Positions 28,932-37,832 of a stretch of DNA of 64,000 nt are shown here, piece after piece. The stretch's first letter is position 1, and each line of letters begins with the position of its first letter. Source of the DNA: JAHEJN01 sp963787285 (GTDB lineage Bacteria; Actinomycetota; Acidimicrobiia; Acidimicrobiales; JAHEJN01); assembly GCA_963787285.1 (NCBI GenBank), contig CAWBCM010000005.1, forward strand, positions 62,001-126,000. Reading direction: 5' to 3'. Below the pieces are notes generated by a model. That model was not told where the DNA came from, made no database searches, and saw only the letters and a list, made by a program, of their open reading frames with translations. The translations under genes were made by a program, and so were the position numbers.

Positions 28932-30434
28932 GTGACCGTCACTGACACCACCGATGCCCCGCGACCACGCACGACGCCGAGCCCACCGGCGGATGGCTCG
29001 GGTGGGCTGTTCCTCGGCCTGTTCCTCTTCCTGCTGGTGCTCCTCACGCTTCCGATCGTGGTGATCGGTGCCATCGCGGCGTGGAAGGGCAGTGGTGACG
29101 TGCAAGCTGCCGTTCCCTCGACGACCGCAGAGATCAGCCTCCAGGAGTGGTCCATCACCGGGGACCTCGTTGTGCCCGCCGGTGAAGTCGAGCTCCTGGT
29201 CACCAACAACGGATCGATGGCCCACAACCTCTTCGTGAGGGAGACAGGAGCAGGGACCAGCGACATCGGGGCGGGAGGCGTTGCCCTCCTCGATCTCGGC
29301 GCCCTCGATCCGGGTACCTACGAGCTCTACTGCGAAATCGTCGGCCATGCCGACGCCGGGATGGTGGCCGACCTCGTCGTCACCGGTGACGGCGCCGCGG
29401 CGGGCGAGGACGCCATGGCCGGAATGGACCACGGTGGCGCCGAAACCGACTGGGCGGCCCTCGACATGGCCATGACGCAGTCGATCCTCGCCTTCCCGGC
29501 CGAGACCGAAGGCCGTGGCAATCCGATTCTGGAGCCGGTCATCGCGGCCGATGGCGCCAAGGTCTTCGAGCTCACGGCCGCCATCACCGAGTGGGAGATC
29601 GAACCCGGCGTGGTCGTGGAGGCGTGGACCTACAACGGGGTGGTGCCCTCACCGCAGATCAACGTCGACGTAGGCGACACCGTTCGGGTGGTGCTCAACA
29701 ACGAACTGCCGATGGGCACCGACATCCACTGGCACGGCATCCACACCCCCAACGATCAGGACGGGGTCGCCCCCCTCACCCAGGATCTCATCGAAGCCGG
29801 GCAGACCTACACCTATGAGTTCGTGGCCGAGCACGCCGGAATCGGCATGTACCACCCGCACCACCACGGCCAGATGCAGGTGATCAACGGCATGTTCGGT
29901 GTCTTCCAGATCGGTGACGACCCGATTCCGCGTGGCGCCACGATCTCCGGTGTTCCGATTCCGGAGGACCTCGAAGTGGCCGCCGACATCCCGATGGTGC
30001 TCAACGATGCAGGTGAGATCGGCCTGACGCTCAACGGCAAGAGCTTCCCCGCCACCGAGCCGGTCGTGCTCGACCAGGGCGACTGGGCCAACATCACCTA
30101 CTACAACGAGGGCCTGAGCGCGCACCCGATGCACCTCCATCAGTTCCCTCAGCTCATCTACGCGAAGGACGGTGTGCCCCTCGACAATCCGTACTGGGCC
30201 GACACGGTCAACATCGCCCCTGGTGAGCGCTACTCGGCGCTGTTCTACGCCGGTGATCCCGGCGTCTGGGTGTGGCACTGCCACATTCTCACCCACGTCG
30301 AGCGCGAGGAAGGCATGTTCGGAATGGTGACGGCCGTCATCGTGAACGAGGTGCCGGGGTACGAACCGCCCGAGATCGAGCCCGGTCGCTGGATGCTCGA
30401 CGCGGGATCCGGAGCCGATCAGCTCGGCGCGTGA
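28932..30434 (+). CDS. Membrane-anchored cupredoxin-multicopper oxidase fusion
   Basis: A 500-residue protein: an N-terminal transmembrane anchor (~res 28-52), a plastocyanin-like domain with type 1 copper ligands (MAHNLFV...YELYCEIVGHADAGM, ~res 65-150), then two cupredoxin domains forming a multicopper oxidase. All trinuclear-cluster motifs are visible: IHWHGIH, YHPHHHG, HPMHLH and the HCHILTHVEREEGM type 1 site. The spacing suggests a two-domain laccase-like enzyme with an extra fused blue-copper domain, which could act as a built-in electron donor or acceptor. It is expected outside the membrane. GTG 28932 is the best start. The substrate is not known. Confidence 0.87.
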   Translation: MTVTDTTDAPRPRTTPSPPADGSGGLFLGLFLFLLVLLTLPIVVIGAIAAWKGSGDVQAAVPSTTAEISLQEWSITGDLVVPAGEVELLVTNNGSMAHNLFVRETGAGTSDIGAGGVALLDLGALDPGTYELYCEIVGHADAGMVADLVVTGDGAAAGEDAMAGMDHGGAETDWAALDMAMTQSILAFPAETEGRGNPILEPVIAADGAKVFELTAAITEWEIEPGVVVEAWTYNGVVPSPQINVDVGDTVRVVLNNELPMGTDIHWHGIHTPNDQDGVAPLTQDLIEAGQTYTYEFVAEHAGIGMYHPHHHGQMQVINGMFGVFQIGDDPIPRGATISGVPIPEDLEVAADIPMVLNDAGEIGLTLNGKSFPATEPVVLDQGDWANITYYNEGLSAHPMHLHQFPQLIYAKDGVPLDNPYWADTVNIAPGERYSALFYAGDPGVWVWHCHILTHVEREEGMFGMVTAVIVNEVPGYEPPEIEPGRWMLDAGSGADQLGA

Positions 30435-30452
30435 ACGATTCGGCGGTGCGAT

Positions 30453-30470
30453 GTGACTTCGGTCCCTGTC
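30453..30470 (+). promoter_or_regulatory. DevR-box-like site upstream of universal stress gene
   Basis: GTGACTTCGGTCCCTGTC shares GAC-4 bases-GTCCCTGTC with the palindrome at 28848-28883. It ends 67 bases before the universal stress protein ATG. A second half-site, GGGACCAC, lies at 30485-30492. No other promoter for the devR-like operon is evident, so this site may control the whole 30537-34301 unit. Confidence 0.5.
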
Positions 30471-30536
30471 GCCGGCTCAACGTTGGGACCACCATCACAG
30501 CGACGCCTCTCGGCGTCACCGATGAAGGGAAGTGAC

Positions 30537-31361
30537 ATGTTCGGAGACATCATCGTGCCGCTCGACGGCTCGGATCATTCAGCGGTTGCACTCGGACCCG
30601 CCGGCGCTCTGGCCCACTTCCTCGACGGACGTGTCCGCGTTGTCGCGTTCGTCCAGCCCGGTGACGAAGACGAGATGAAGGAGTGGGTTGGTGGCCGGCT
30701 CCGCGCCCTCGGTGATGTCGAGCGGGAACTCACCATCGAGCGACAGACCGGCTCGATTGCCGAGCAGCTCCACGCCATGGTCGCCGGTTCGCCGAGCGAC
30801 CTGATCTGCATGGCAACCCACGGTCGCGGCCGCAGCGCGGCGATGTTCGGGAGCGTTGCCTCCGATGTGCTCCGACTCAGCAGCGCACCGGTGATGCTCA
30901 TCGGGCCGAACTACCGGGCGCACCAGTTCCGATCCACGGGCAAGATGCTCGTAGCGGTCGACGGGAGCAAGCACGGAGAGGCGGCGCTGCCCGTGGCGGA
31001 GGCCTTCGCCATCGTCTTCGGCAACGACGTGAACGTCGCCACCGTGATCGACTCCAAGGCGATGGCCGCGATGACCGCGGCCGGGGGCGCAGCAGTCGTC
31101 GAGTCGAACTATGTCCACAACATCGCCGAGAAGGTGGGCTCAGAGATCGGTCGGGCCGTGTCCTACGAGGTCCTGCACGGTGACGATGCCGCTGAGGCGC
31201 TCATCGAGCACGCCGACGGACTCGATGCCTCGGTGCTCGTGATGGCCACGCACGGCGTCACGGGTCTCCGACGCGCGGTGTCCGGTAGTGTGGTGGCCGA
31301 CGCAGTTCGTCGGGCCCCGATGCCGGTACTGGCAGTTCGTCCTGCGGAACTCACCGGCTGA
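30537..31361 (+). CDS. Universal stress protein, tandem UspA domains
   Basis: A 274-residue protein with two Usp domains. Each has the opening strand and Asp (IIVPLDGSDHS and MLVAVDGSKHGE) and the ATP-binding G-2x-G-9x-G(S/T) pattern (MATHGRGRSAAMFGSVASDVL and MATHGVTGLRRAVSGSVVAD). Proteins of this type bind ATP and are induced in stasis and hypoxia. ATG 30537 follows GAAGGGA. It is the first gene of a probable operon with the DevR-like regulator, 37 bases downstream, and its kinase. Confidence 0.9.
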   Translation: MFGDIIVPLDGSDHSAVALGPAGALAHFLDGRVRVVAFVQPGDEDEMKEWVGGRLRALGDVERELTIERQTGSIAEQLHAMVAGSPSDLICMATHGRGRSAAMFGSVASDVLRLSSAPVMLIGPNYRAHQFRSTGKMLVAVDGSKHGEAALPVAEAFAIVFGNDVNVATVIDSKAMAAMTAAGGAAVVESNYVHNIAEKVGSEIGRAVSYEVLHGDDAAEALIEHADGLDASVLVMATHGVTGLRRAVSGSVVADAVRRAPMPVLAVRPAELTG

Positions 31362-31398
31362 TCGGCCACACTGGCAGCGTCGAAAGGTGCCAACGGCA

Positions 31399-32067
31399 GT
31401 GAGCGAGACCACGGACATGATTCGAGTGCTGTTGCTCGACGACCACGAGATCGTCCGCCTCGGCGTCGCCGAGATCGTGAACGCCGAGCCCGACATGGAG
31501 GTGGTCGCCCAGGCCGGTACGTCCGGCGAGGCCCTTCAGCTCGTCCGGTCGGCGAAGCCGCAGGTGGCGGTGCTCGATGTGCGGCTGGGGGACTCCGACA
31601 CCAACGGCATCGAGGTCTGTCGCGACATTCGCTCGCGTCATCCCGAGGTCGCGTGTCTCATTCTCACCTCCTTCGCCGACGATCACGCTCTCGTCGACGC
31701 CTCGTTGGCCGGCGCGGCCGGCTACGTGTTGAAGCAGATCCGGAGCAACGATCTCGTCGAGTCGATTCGTCGCGTCGCCGACGGCGGGCAACTACTGGAC
31801 AGTGCGTCGGTGCGCATGAGCCTGCAACGGCTCCGCGAGAGCGAGGAAGGCCGGGTCGCCGAGCTGACCCCACAGGAGCGAAACATCTTCGATCTCATCG
31901 GTGAGGGGTACTCCAACCGCCAGATCGCCGACGAGATGTTCCTGGCCGAGAAGACGGTGAAGAACTACGTCTCCAATGTGCTCTCCAAGCTGGGAATGGC
32001 CCGACGAACCGAGGCTGCGGCCTACGCCGCGCGTCTGGAAGAACGTCGTCGGCTGCGGTACGAATGA
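31399..32067 (+). CDS. devR: DevR/DosR-like LuxR-family response regulator
   Basis: About 222 residues. The receiver domain has acidic DD near 14-15, the phospho-acceptor in VAVLDVRLGD (Asp ~60) and the conserved Thr and Lys (LILTS, YVLKQI). The C-terminal LuxR helix-turn-helix reads LTPQERNIFDLIGEGYSNRQ then IADEMFLAEKTVKNYVS, very close to the DNA-binding domain of mycobacterial DosR. It is expected to bind GGGAC-N4-GTCCC-like boxes, and such boxes precede genes here. GTG 31399 (with GAAAGG upstream) or ATG 31417 is the start. The stop overlaps the kinase ATG (ATGA). Confidence 0.85.
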   Translation: MSETTDMIRVLLLDDHEIVRLGVAEIVNAEPDMEVVAQAGTSGEALQLVRSAKPQVAVLDVRLGDSDTNGIEVCRDIRSRHPEVACLILTSFADDHALVDASLAGAAGYVLKQIRSNDLVESIRRVADGGQLLDSASVRMSLQRLRESEEGRVAELTPQERNIFDLIGEGYSNRQIADEMFLAEKTVKNYVSNVLSKLGMARRTEAAAYAARLEERRRLRYE

Positions 32068-34301
32068 GTCCTTCGGCGGGCGACAACACCTATCTCCGGG
32101 TGGCGCCCGACGCAGTGATCCTCGTCGCAGCCGACGGAACGATCATCTACGCGAATCCCCAGGCGGGAATGCTGTTCGGCTCCGTCGACGGCACTACCGA
32201 AGCGAAGATGACCGGACGATTGGTCGAGGATTTCGTACCGCCCGAATCCCGGCTCGCCCACGGTGAAATGCGGAGCCGGTATCTCGAAGAGCCGACGCTA
32301 CGACGGATGGGAGCACCCGCATCGGTGCTGCTCGCCCGGCGAGCCGACGGCACCGTGTTCCCGTGCGAGATCGGCTTGAGCCCGATCGGTGCGGAGTCGG
32401 AGGAACGGCTGACGATGGCCATCGTGCGCGACATCACCAGCCGACGGATTGCCGAACGGCAGGCGCAGATGGTGCGGTCGTCGCTCGATGCGGTCGACGA
32501 CGCCGTGCTCATGTTCGACGACGAGTCACTCGTGATCCGTTACGCGAACCGCGGTGCCGAGCTGCAGACCGGCCGAACTGTCCACCAGCTCATCGACGGC
32601 ATCACGCTGCTCGACCTGACGCCCGAGCTCGGTGAAGGCGAGCTCCGGAGCCTGCTGGCCCCAATCGCTTCCGGCGTGACCGACAGCGTCACCGTGACCA
32701 CTGCCTTCACGGGCCCCACGGGCCACGAGGTTGCCGTCGAGATGTCGATCCAGCATCCACCGGCTGCGGCTCACGACGGGCAGGGGCGCTTCGTCGCCAT
32801 TGCCAGGGACATCACCGAGCGGCGCGACGCAGAACGGTATCTGCGCGCCAGCGAGGCCGGTTTCCGATCGGCCTTCACCGACGCGCCGGTCGGCATGTTG
32901 ATCACCGATCCCAGCGTCAACGGATTGCCGCACATCCTCGAGGCCAACCAGGAATTCTGCGAGATGCTCGGTTACACGCCGGGCGAGCTCCAGGGTCGGT
33001 CGGTGGCCGAGATCACCCATCCCGACGACCAGGCCCGCGGCGAACAGATCGCGGCATGGGAGGGACCCGGTGCCGCCGTCGTCGAGAAGCGCTTCCTGCA
33101 TCGGTCCGGAGACGTGCGCTGGTGCCGCGAGCACTCGGCCGACCTCAACACCGGCTCGCTGCAGCGTCGTCGAGTCGCGCACGTGATCGACATCTCGCGT
33201 CGGGTGATGGCCGAGTCGGCGCGCGACCACCGTGAGGAGACGCTCGTGGCGCTGGGTGACATTCGCCGGCGGCTGCTCGACGAGCAGCCGGTGCCCGATG
33301 CTCTCGCCGACATCACCGACGCTGCGGTCCGACTCGCCGGAGGCAAGAGCGGTCACGTGCTCGTGCCCCGTCGTGCCAGCTACGAGTTGGCGGCGTCGAG
33401 CGCCGCAGGCGACGGGTCGCCGGTTCGCGTCGGGAGCCCCGTGGAATGTCCACTTGCCGATCGCGTGCTTCGCGCGGGAGGAACCATCCAGATTGCCGCG
33501 GCCGACCTCGACAGCGGCGACCTGCCATTCGACGCCGGTGCGGGCACCGTCATTGCCACGCCGCTCATCACTCGTGACGCGGTCGAGGGAGTCATGGTGG
33601 TCACCGGAGTCGAGCCCGACCAGGCCCACCTGATTCGCCGCACCGTCGAATCGCTCGCAACGGAAGCCGCGCTGGCCATTCAGCTCGCCCGTTCTCGCCG
33701 GGAGCGGCGTCGGCTGACGATCGTCGAGGACCGAGATCGGATCGCCCGTGATCTCCACGATGTGGTGATCCAACGCCTGTTCGCCGCCGGGATGCGTCTC
33801 CAGTCGGCGGCCTCGTCGGGTACCAACCTCCGTGGCCGGGTGATCGAGACGGTGAGCGAGCTCGACGAGACGATCGGCACCATCCGCGACACCATCTTCC
33901 GTCTCACCAGGTCCGAACCCGACCTGCACGACGAGATCCTCATGTTGGCCCACGGCTTCGAGAGCCCCGCCGGCGTTCCGATCGAGGTCGACATCGGCCC
34001 GGACGTGGCGTCGGTGTCCGATCGGGTCGGTGAGCAGTTGCTGCCCACCATCAACGAGCTCTTGTCGAATGCCGCCCGCCACAGCAAAGCAGCCGAGGTC
34101 CGGCTGAGTGTGCGACGGGATGACGAGGATGCTCTCGTCGTCGTGGTCGCCGACGACGGCGCCGGATTCGACGAGGACGAGCCGAGGGGTTTCGGCATCG
34201 GAAATGTCACCGCACGGGCGGCCCAGCTCGGTGGCACAGTGGCGATCGAGTCCCGCCCGGGCGAAGGCACCACGGTCACGTGGAGGGTGCCCGCGCGCTG
34301 A
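32064..34301 (+). CDS. PAS/GAF sensor histidine kinase (DevS-like)
   Basis: A 745-residue soluble kinase with no transmembrane helix. Three PAS domains (res ~10-125, 135-260, 275-385; for example DAVILVAADGTIIYANPQAG) are followed by a GAF domain (~395-555), a HisKA_3 dimerisation domain with the phospho-acceptor RIARDLHDVVIQRLF (His ~565) and an HATPase with LLSNAARHSKAAEV and VADDGAGFDEDEPRGFGIGN. This is the NarL-type kinase class that pairs with LuxR regulators. Coupling by a 4-base overlap to the DevR-like gene defines its partner. The sensed signal is unknown; mycobacterial DevS binds haem in GAF, but no haem ligand can be assigned here. Confidence 0.9.
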   Translation: MSPSAGDNTYLRVAPDAVILVAADGTIIYANPQAGMLFGSVDGTTEAKMTGRLVEDFVPPESRLAHGEMRSRYLEEPTLRRMGAPASVLLARRADGTVFPCEIGLSPIGAESEERLTMAIVRDITSRRIAERQAQMVRSSLDAVDDAVLMFDDESLVIRYANRGAELQTGRTVHQLIDGITLLDLTPELGEGELRSLLAPIASGVTDSVTVTTAFTGPTGHEVAVEMSIQHPPAAAHDGQGRFVAIARDITERRDAERYLRASEAGFRSAFTDAPVGMLITDPSVNGLPHILEANQEFCEMLGYTPGELQGRSVAEITHPDDQARGEQIAAWEGPGAAVVEKRFLHRSGDVRWCREHSADLNTGSLQRRRVAHVIDISRRVMAESARDHREETLVALGDIRRRLLDEQPVPDALADITDAAVRLAGGKSGHVLVPRRASYELAASSAAGDGSPVRVGSPVECPLADRVLRAGGTIQIAAADLDSGDLPFDAGAGTVIATPLITRDAVEGVMVVTGVEPDQAHLIRRTVESLATEAALAIQLARSRRERRRLTIVEDRDRIARDLHDVVIQRLFAAGMRLQSAASSGTNLRGRVIETVSELDETIGTIRDTIFRLTRSEPDLHDEILMLAHGFESPAGVPIEVDIGPDVASVSDRVGEQLLPTINELLSNAARHSKAAEVRLSVRRDDEDALVVVVADDGAGFDEDEPRGFGIGNVTARAAQLGGTVAIESRPGEGTTVTWRVPAR

Positions 34302-34320
34302 CCCGCGCGCCGGTCGACAT

Positions 34321-34338
34321 ATGACCAATGACCCTGTC
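34321..34338 (+). promoter_or_regulatory. DevR-box-like site upstream of second universal stress gene
   Basis: ATGACCAATGACCCTGTC shares GAC-4 bases-G(A/T)CCCTGTC with the two sites at 28848-28883 and 30453-30470. It ends 54 bases before the universal stress protein ATG, a spacing similar to the other two (57 and 67). The left half is weaker (ATGAC instead of GGGAC). Confidence 0.5.
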
Positions 34339-34391
34339 TGGGTAGGGGAGCGACCGTGACACTCGGTAGTACACCGAGGAGGATTCCCGCC

Positions 34392-35258
34392 ATGAATGAC
34401 CGAGTTCACGTTCCGACAACCATCACCGTCGGGGTCGACGGCACGCCGGCGTCGATCGCGGCGCTGCGATGGGCGATTGCGTTGGCGGAACGTACCGGTG
34501 CATCGATCGAGGCCGTCATGGCATGGCGCTATCCCTTCCTCGCAACGATGCCGGGCCTGATCGGCGCGGTTCCTCCGGTGGCCGACATGGAAACGGCGGC
34601 GTTGCAGGGGCTCGACAAGATTCTCGGCTCGGTGCACACCGCGGTCCACATCGAGCCGGTTGCGGCGATGGGGAGTGGATCTCAGGTTCTCATCGACGCC
34701 AGCCGCGGCCAGGATCTCCTCGTGGTCGGCCGTCGAGGCAGCGGGGGCCTGCGGGGCCTGGGATCGACCAGCCGGCACTGCGCCATTCACGCTCCGACCT
34801 CGGTGGCGGTCATTCCCGACGGGGCCGAGCCGCTGGTGGCCAACCCGAACGTGATGGTCGCAGTCGACGGCTCGCCGCACTCGGTCGACGCCATGGTCTG
34901 GGCGGCCCGGGTCTTCGCACCCGACGCCAAGATCTCCGTGGCCCACAGCCACGACGAGCAGATGCTCGACTACCACGACCTGCCCGAAGAGGTGCGAGAC
35001 GGTCTCCGAGAGCGGGCCGAGATGCGCCTCACCGACTCGGTCGATCGAGCTCTCGTTCGCCTCGAGGTGCCCGTGGAGCTGGAGCAGCACGTGTACGAGG
35101 GTGACCCGCGCTCGACCATTCTCGACGCGGCGTGGGGAGTCGACCTGCTCGTTGTCGGCGATCGGGGCAACTCCGGCGTCCGCGGACTCCTGTTGGGCTC
35201 GTTCGCGTCCTACGCCATCGGCCATGCCGAGGTGCCCGTGGTGATCGCTCGGGTCTGA
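34392..35258 (+). CDS. Universal stress protein, tandem UspA domains
   Basis: A 288-residue protein of two Usp domains (ITVGVDGTPASIAALRWA and VMVAVDGSPHSVDAMVWA). The second domain has a good ATP-binding loop (VVGDRGNSGVRGLLLGSFASYAI); the first is GRRGSGGLRGLGSTSRHCAI, slightly altered. It belongs to the group of long Usp proteins like Rv2005c that mycobacteria induce under DosR control. ATG 34392 follows GAGGAGGATT. The next Usp gene starts 23 bases downstream. Confidence 0.9.
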   Translation: MNDRVHVPTTITVGVDGTPASIAALRWAIALAERTGASIEAVMAWRYPFLATMPGLIGAVPPVADMETAALQGLDKILGSVHTAVHIEPVAAMGSGSQVLIDASRGQDLLVVGRRGSGGLRGLGSTSRHCAIHAPTSVAVIPDGAEPLVANPNVMVAVDGSPHSVDAMVWAARVFAPDAKISVAHSHDEQMLDYHDLPEEVRDGLRERAEMRLTDSVDRALVRLEVPVELEQHVYEGDPRSTILDAAWGVDLLVVGDRGNSGVRGLLLGSFASYAIGHAEVPVVIARV

Positions 35259-35281
35259 GCCGCCCACGAGGGAGGTACGTC

Positions 35282-36139
35282 ATGATCAAGGGGAAGGTCT
35301 TGGTGGCCGTCGACGGCTCCGTGGGCGCAGCCCACGCGCTGCGGTGGGCGGCGGACCGAGCCACGTCCGCCGGTTCCGAGCTTCGCGTCATGACGGCATG
35401 GGAGACACCTGCGCTCCTCGGCTTCCCTGCCGGGGCGGGCATCGTCGTTCCCACCGAGGCCGAGCTCGCCGCGCTCGGACAACAACTGCTCGACGAAGCC
35501 ATTGCCGATGCCGCGCCTGACCACGGACAGTCTGCCCAGCGCTCCGTGCGCCACGGTCGGCCCGGCATTGCCGTCCTCGAGGAGATCGACTCGTTCGGAC
35601 CCGACCTGGTGGTCGTCGGCACCCACGGGCACTCGATGATCGCCAGGGTCTTGCTCGGAAGCGTGAGCGCAAACATCGCAGCCCACGCCCCGTGCCCGGT
35701 CGTGGTCGTCCCGGAGCAGGCCGAGATCGGTCGAACCGGCCCCGTCCGGGTCGGCTTCGACGGTTCCGACGGATCGCGGGCCGCCCTGGCGTGGGTCGCC
35801 CATCATGCGTCGTGCCCGATCGAAGTGGTGCACGCCTGGCGGGTACCGAAGGTGTTCGGGGCCCCACGCCATTCGAGTGAGGAGATCGAGGCGAGCGCGA
35901 CCGAGGTCATCGAGTCGGTGGTCGCACCGCTCCCCATCCGCGATCGCGTCACGATCAAGGTGGTCGAGGGCGAGGCCCGCGAGGTGCTGTTGCGCAATAC
36001 GGGCGAACTGGCTGCGCTCGTCGTCGGTCGCCGGCGAACCGGACCCCTTGCGTCGCTCCTGGGCTCGGTGTCCACCTACGTCGCCAGCCACGCCGATCTT
36101 CCGGTTGTGGTGGTGCCTCCGTCCGAAGACGCTGAGTAG
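35282..36139 (+). CDS. Universal stress protein, tandem UspA domains
   Basis: A 285-residue protein with two Usp domains (KVLVAVDGSVGAAHALRWAA and VRVGFDGSDGSRAALAWVA) and ATP-loop sequences GTHGHSMIARVLLGSVSANI and GRRRTGPLASLLGSVSTYVA. It is the third Usp gene of the island. ATG 35282 follows GAGGGAGGTACGTC. The APH-AAA gene starts 2 bases after its stop, so the two are almost certainly co-transcribed, as with the Rv2005c-Rv2004c pair in mycobacteria. Confidence 0.9.
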   Translation: MIKGKVLVAVDGSVGAAHALRWAADRATSAGSELRVMTAWETPALLGFPAGAGIVVPTEAELAALGQQLLDEAIADAAPDHGQSAQRSVRHGRPGIAVLEEIDSFGPDLVVVGTHGHSMIARVLLGSVSANIAAHAPCPVVVVPEQAEIGRTGPVRVGFDGSDGSRAALAWVAHHASCPIEVVHAWRVPKVFGAPRHSSEEIEASATEVIESVVAPLPIRDRVTIKVVEGEAREVLLRNTGELAALVVGRRRTGPLASLLGSVSTYVASHADLPVVVVPPSEDAE

Positions 36140-36141
36140 AC

Positions 36142-37602
36142 GTGCGTGCGGAAACCGCCGCAGCCGAGGTGCGGGAGACACACATCTCCTGGGTGTTCCT
36201 CACCGCGGATCGGGCCTACAAGCTACTGAAGCCGATCACGACCAGCTTCCTCGATTTCGGTTCGTCATCGCGTCGGTGCGCCGCCGCCGAACGTGAGCTC
36301 GAGCTGAACCGGCGCGTGGCTCCCGACGTGTATCTCGGCCTCGCCGACCTGGTCGAGAACGGCGAGCTCGTCGATCGAATGCTCATCATGCGCCGCATGC
36401 CCGAGGAGCGGCGCCTGTCGCGACTGATCGGCGATCCGGCCTTCGACCACCACGTCCGGGAGATCGCCCGCACCATCGCCGCGCTGCACGCCCGCGAGCT
36501 GCCGGTGCCCACCGATCGCGCTCGGGAGATCGCCGGACGCGATGCCGTCGCGGGGAACTGGGAGGGGAATTTCACCGACCTGGCGGGAGTCGTCGGCGAT
36601 GTCGTGGATCGGGTCGACTTCGACGAGGTGGCCGACCGAGCCCGACGGTACCTTGCCTCCCAGGGCGATCTCTTCGATCGCCGGATCGAGGAGGGCTTCG
36701 TCCGCGACGGACACGGCGATCTGCTGGCCGACGACATCTTCTGCCTCGACGACGGCCCCCGCATCCTCGACTGTCTGGCCTTCGACGACTCGCTGCGAAT
36801 CGGCGACGTACTCTCCGACATCGGCTTCCTGGCCATGGATCTGCACCGCCTGGCCGGCCCGGATGCCGGGGCGGCGCTCCTGCGTTGGTACGGCGAGTTC
36901 TCGAACGAGCATCATCCGGCGTCGTTGGCGCATCACTACATGGCGTACCGGGCGCACGTGCGGGCCAAGGTCGCCGCCTACCGGTGGCACCAGGGCGCAG
37001 CCGGCGCGGTCGACGACGTGCGGAACCACCACGACCTGGCGTTGCACCATCTTCGGAAGGGCGAGGTGAGATTGGTACTCGTCGGAGGTGCACCCGGCAG
37101 CGGGAAGACGACCGTGGCGGGAGCCCTCGGCGCCGAGCTCGGGGCGGTGGTGTTGTCCACCGACGAGTTGCGCAAGGACTTGGCGCAGCTCGGCCACGAG
37201 GAGCACGCTCGCGCCCCCGTTGACCGTGGCCTGTACACGCCGGAGCGGCGAGCCGAGGTGTACGACGAGATGTTGGTCGAGGCCCGACAGTTGCTGGCCA
37301 GGGGCGAGAGTGTCGTGCTCGACGCGTCGTGGTCGGGCGCCGAGCAGCGCCGTCTGGCCGGATCTCTGGCCGGCGAACGGGGCGTCGAGATCGCCGCCAT
37401 CGAGTGCGTGGTCGATGCGGCGATCGCTCGGCAGCGGATCGCCGACCGTCTGGCCGTCCCCGGTGTCGGATCCGATGCCACGCCCGAGATCGCCGATCAC
37501 ATGCGGGCTACATGGGTGCCGTGGCCCGAGGCCACCCGCATCGACACCTCGGCTCCGATCACGAAGACGATCGAGCGCGCCGTACACGCCGTCACCGGCT
37601 GA
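36142..37602 (+). CDS. APH-like / AAA kinase fusion (Rv2004c-like)
   Basis: A 486-residue protein. The N-terminal ~310 residues resemble aminoglycoside-phosphotransferase folds (ETHISWVFLTADRAYKLLKP, DGHGDLLADDIFCLDDGPRI with the catalytic HGD and the metal-binding DCLAFDD). The C-terminal ~170 residues are a P-loop kinase (LVGGAPGSGKTTVAGALG, then STDELRKDL). The same fusion is found in M. tuberculosis Rv2004c, a DosR-regulon gene of unknown substrate. Its place here after two Usp genes supports a dormancy-type regulon. It starts with GTG 2 bases after the Usp stop. Confidence 0.85.
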   Translation: MRAETAAAEVRETHISWVFLTADRAYKLLKPITTSFLDFGSSSRRCAAAERELELNRRVAPDVYLGLADLVENGELVDRMLIMRRMPEERRLSRLIGDPAFDHHVREIARTIAALHARELPVPTDRAREIAGRDAVAGNWEGNFTDLAGVVGDVVDRVDFDEVADRARRYLASQGDLFDRRIEEGFVRDGHGDLLADDIFCLDDGPRILDCLAFDDSLRIGDVLSDIGFLAMDLHRLAGPDAGAALLRWYGEFSNEHHPASLAHHYMAYRAHVRAKVAAYRWHQGAAGAVDDVRNHHDLALHHLRKGEVRLVLVGGAPGSGKTTVAGALGAELGAVVLSTDELRKDLAQLGHEEHARAPVDRGLYTPERRAEVYDEMLVEARQLLARGESVVLDASWSGAEQRRLAGSLAGERGVEIAAIECVVDAAIARQRIADRLAVPGVGSDATPEIADHMRATWVPWPEATRIDTSAPITKTIERAVHAVTG

Positions 37603-37617
37603 GGGGACACAGTCCCC
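37603..37617 (+). terminator. Short hairpin after the stress operon
   Basis: GGGGAC-ACA-GTCCCC is a perfect 6-bp stem immediately after the APH-AAA stop and is followed by a short C run rather than T. It may help end transcription. Its halves resemble a DevR box, but the spacer is 3 rather than 4 bases. Confidence 0.4.
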
Positions 37618-37623
37618 CCAGCC

Positions 37624-37673
37624 GTTCTGGTGGAGCAAACGATCGGCTCACGCCGCCGTTGCTCTACCAGAAC
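37624..37673. repeat. 50-bp hairpin element, copy 1
   Basis: Outer arms GTTCTGGTGGAGCAA and TTGCTCTACCAGAAC (14 of 15 pairs) enclose 20 bases that include an inner CGGC-TCAC-GCCG stem. A second copy with 41 of 50 identical bases lies at 39470-39519, on the other side of the solute-binding protein gene. Upstream flanks also match (CCCAGCCG versus CCCAGTCG). The remaining 160 bases up to the ATG at 37833 show no gene. Confidence 0.75.
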
Positions 37674-37832
37674 CGTCCGCGGAGATCGATGAGTCGATGG
37701 GAACATCTCCCAGGCCGTGCTGAGCCTTCCGCTCCATGCCGCCCGGCCCGTCTGGGCGAATCTGCTCAAGACCCGCCCCGCTCGCTTCCGAAGCCGGGTC
37801 CCGGAACCTACCGCCCATACAAAGGTGACGTG

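Noticed and set aside
37603..37617. GGGGACACAGTCCCC as another DevR box
   Set aside because: The spacer is 3 rather than 4 bases and it lies after a gene end; a hairpin is more likely.
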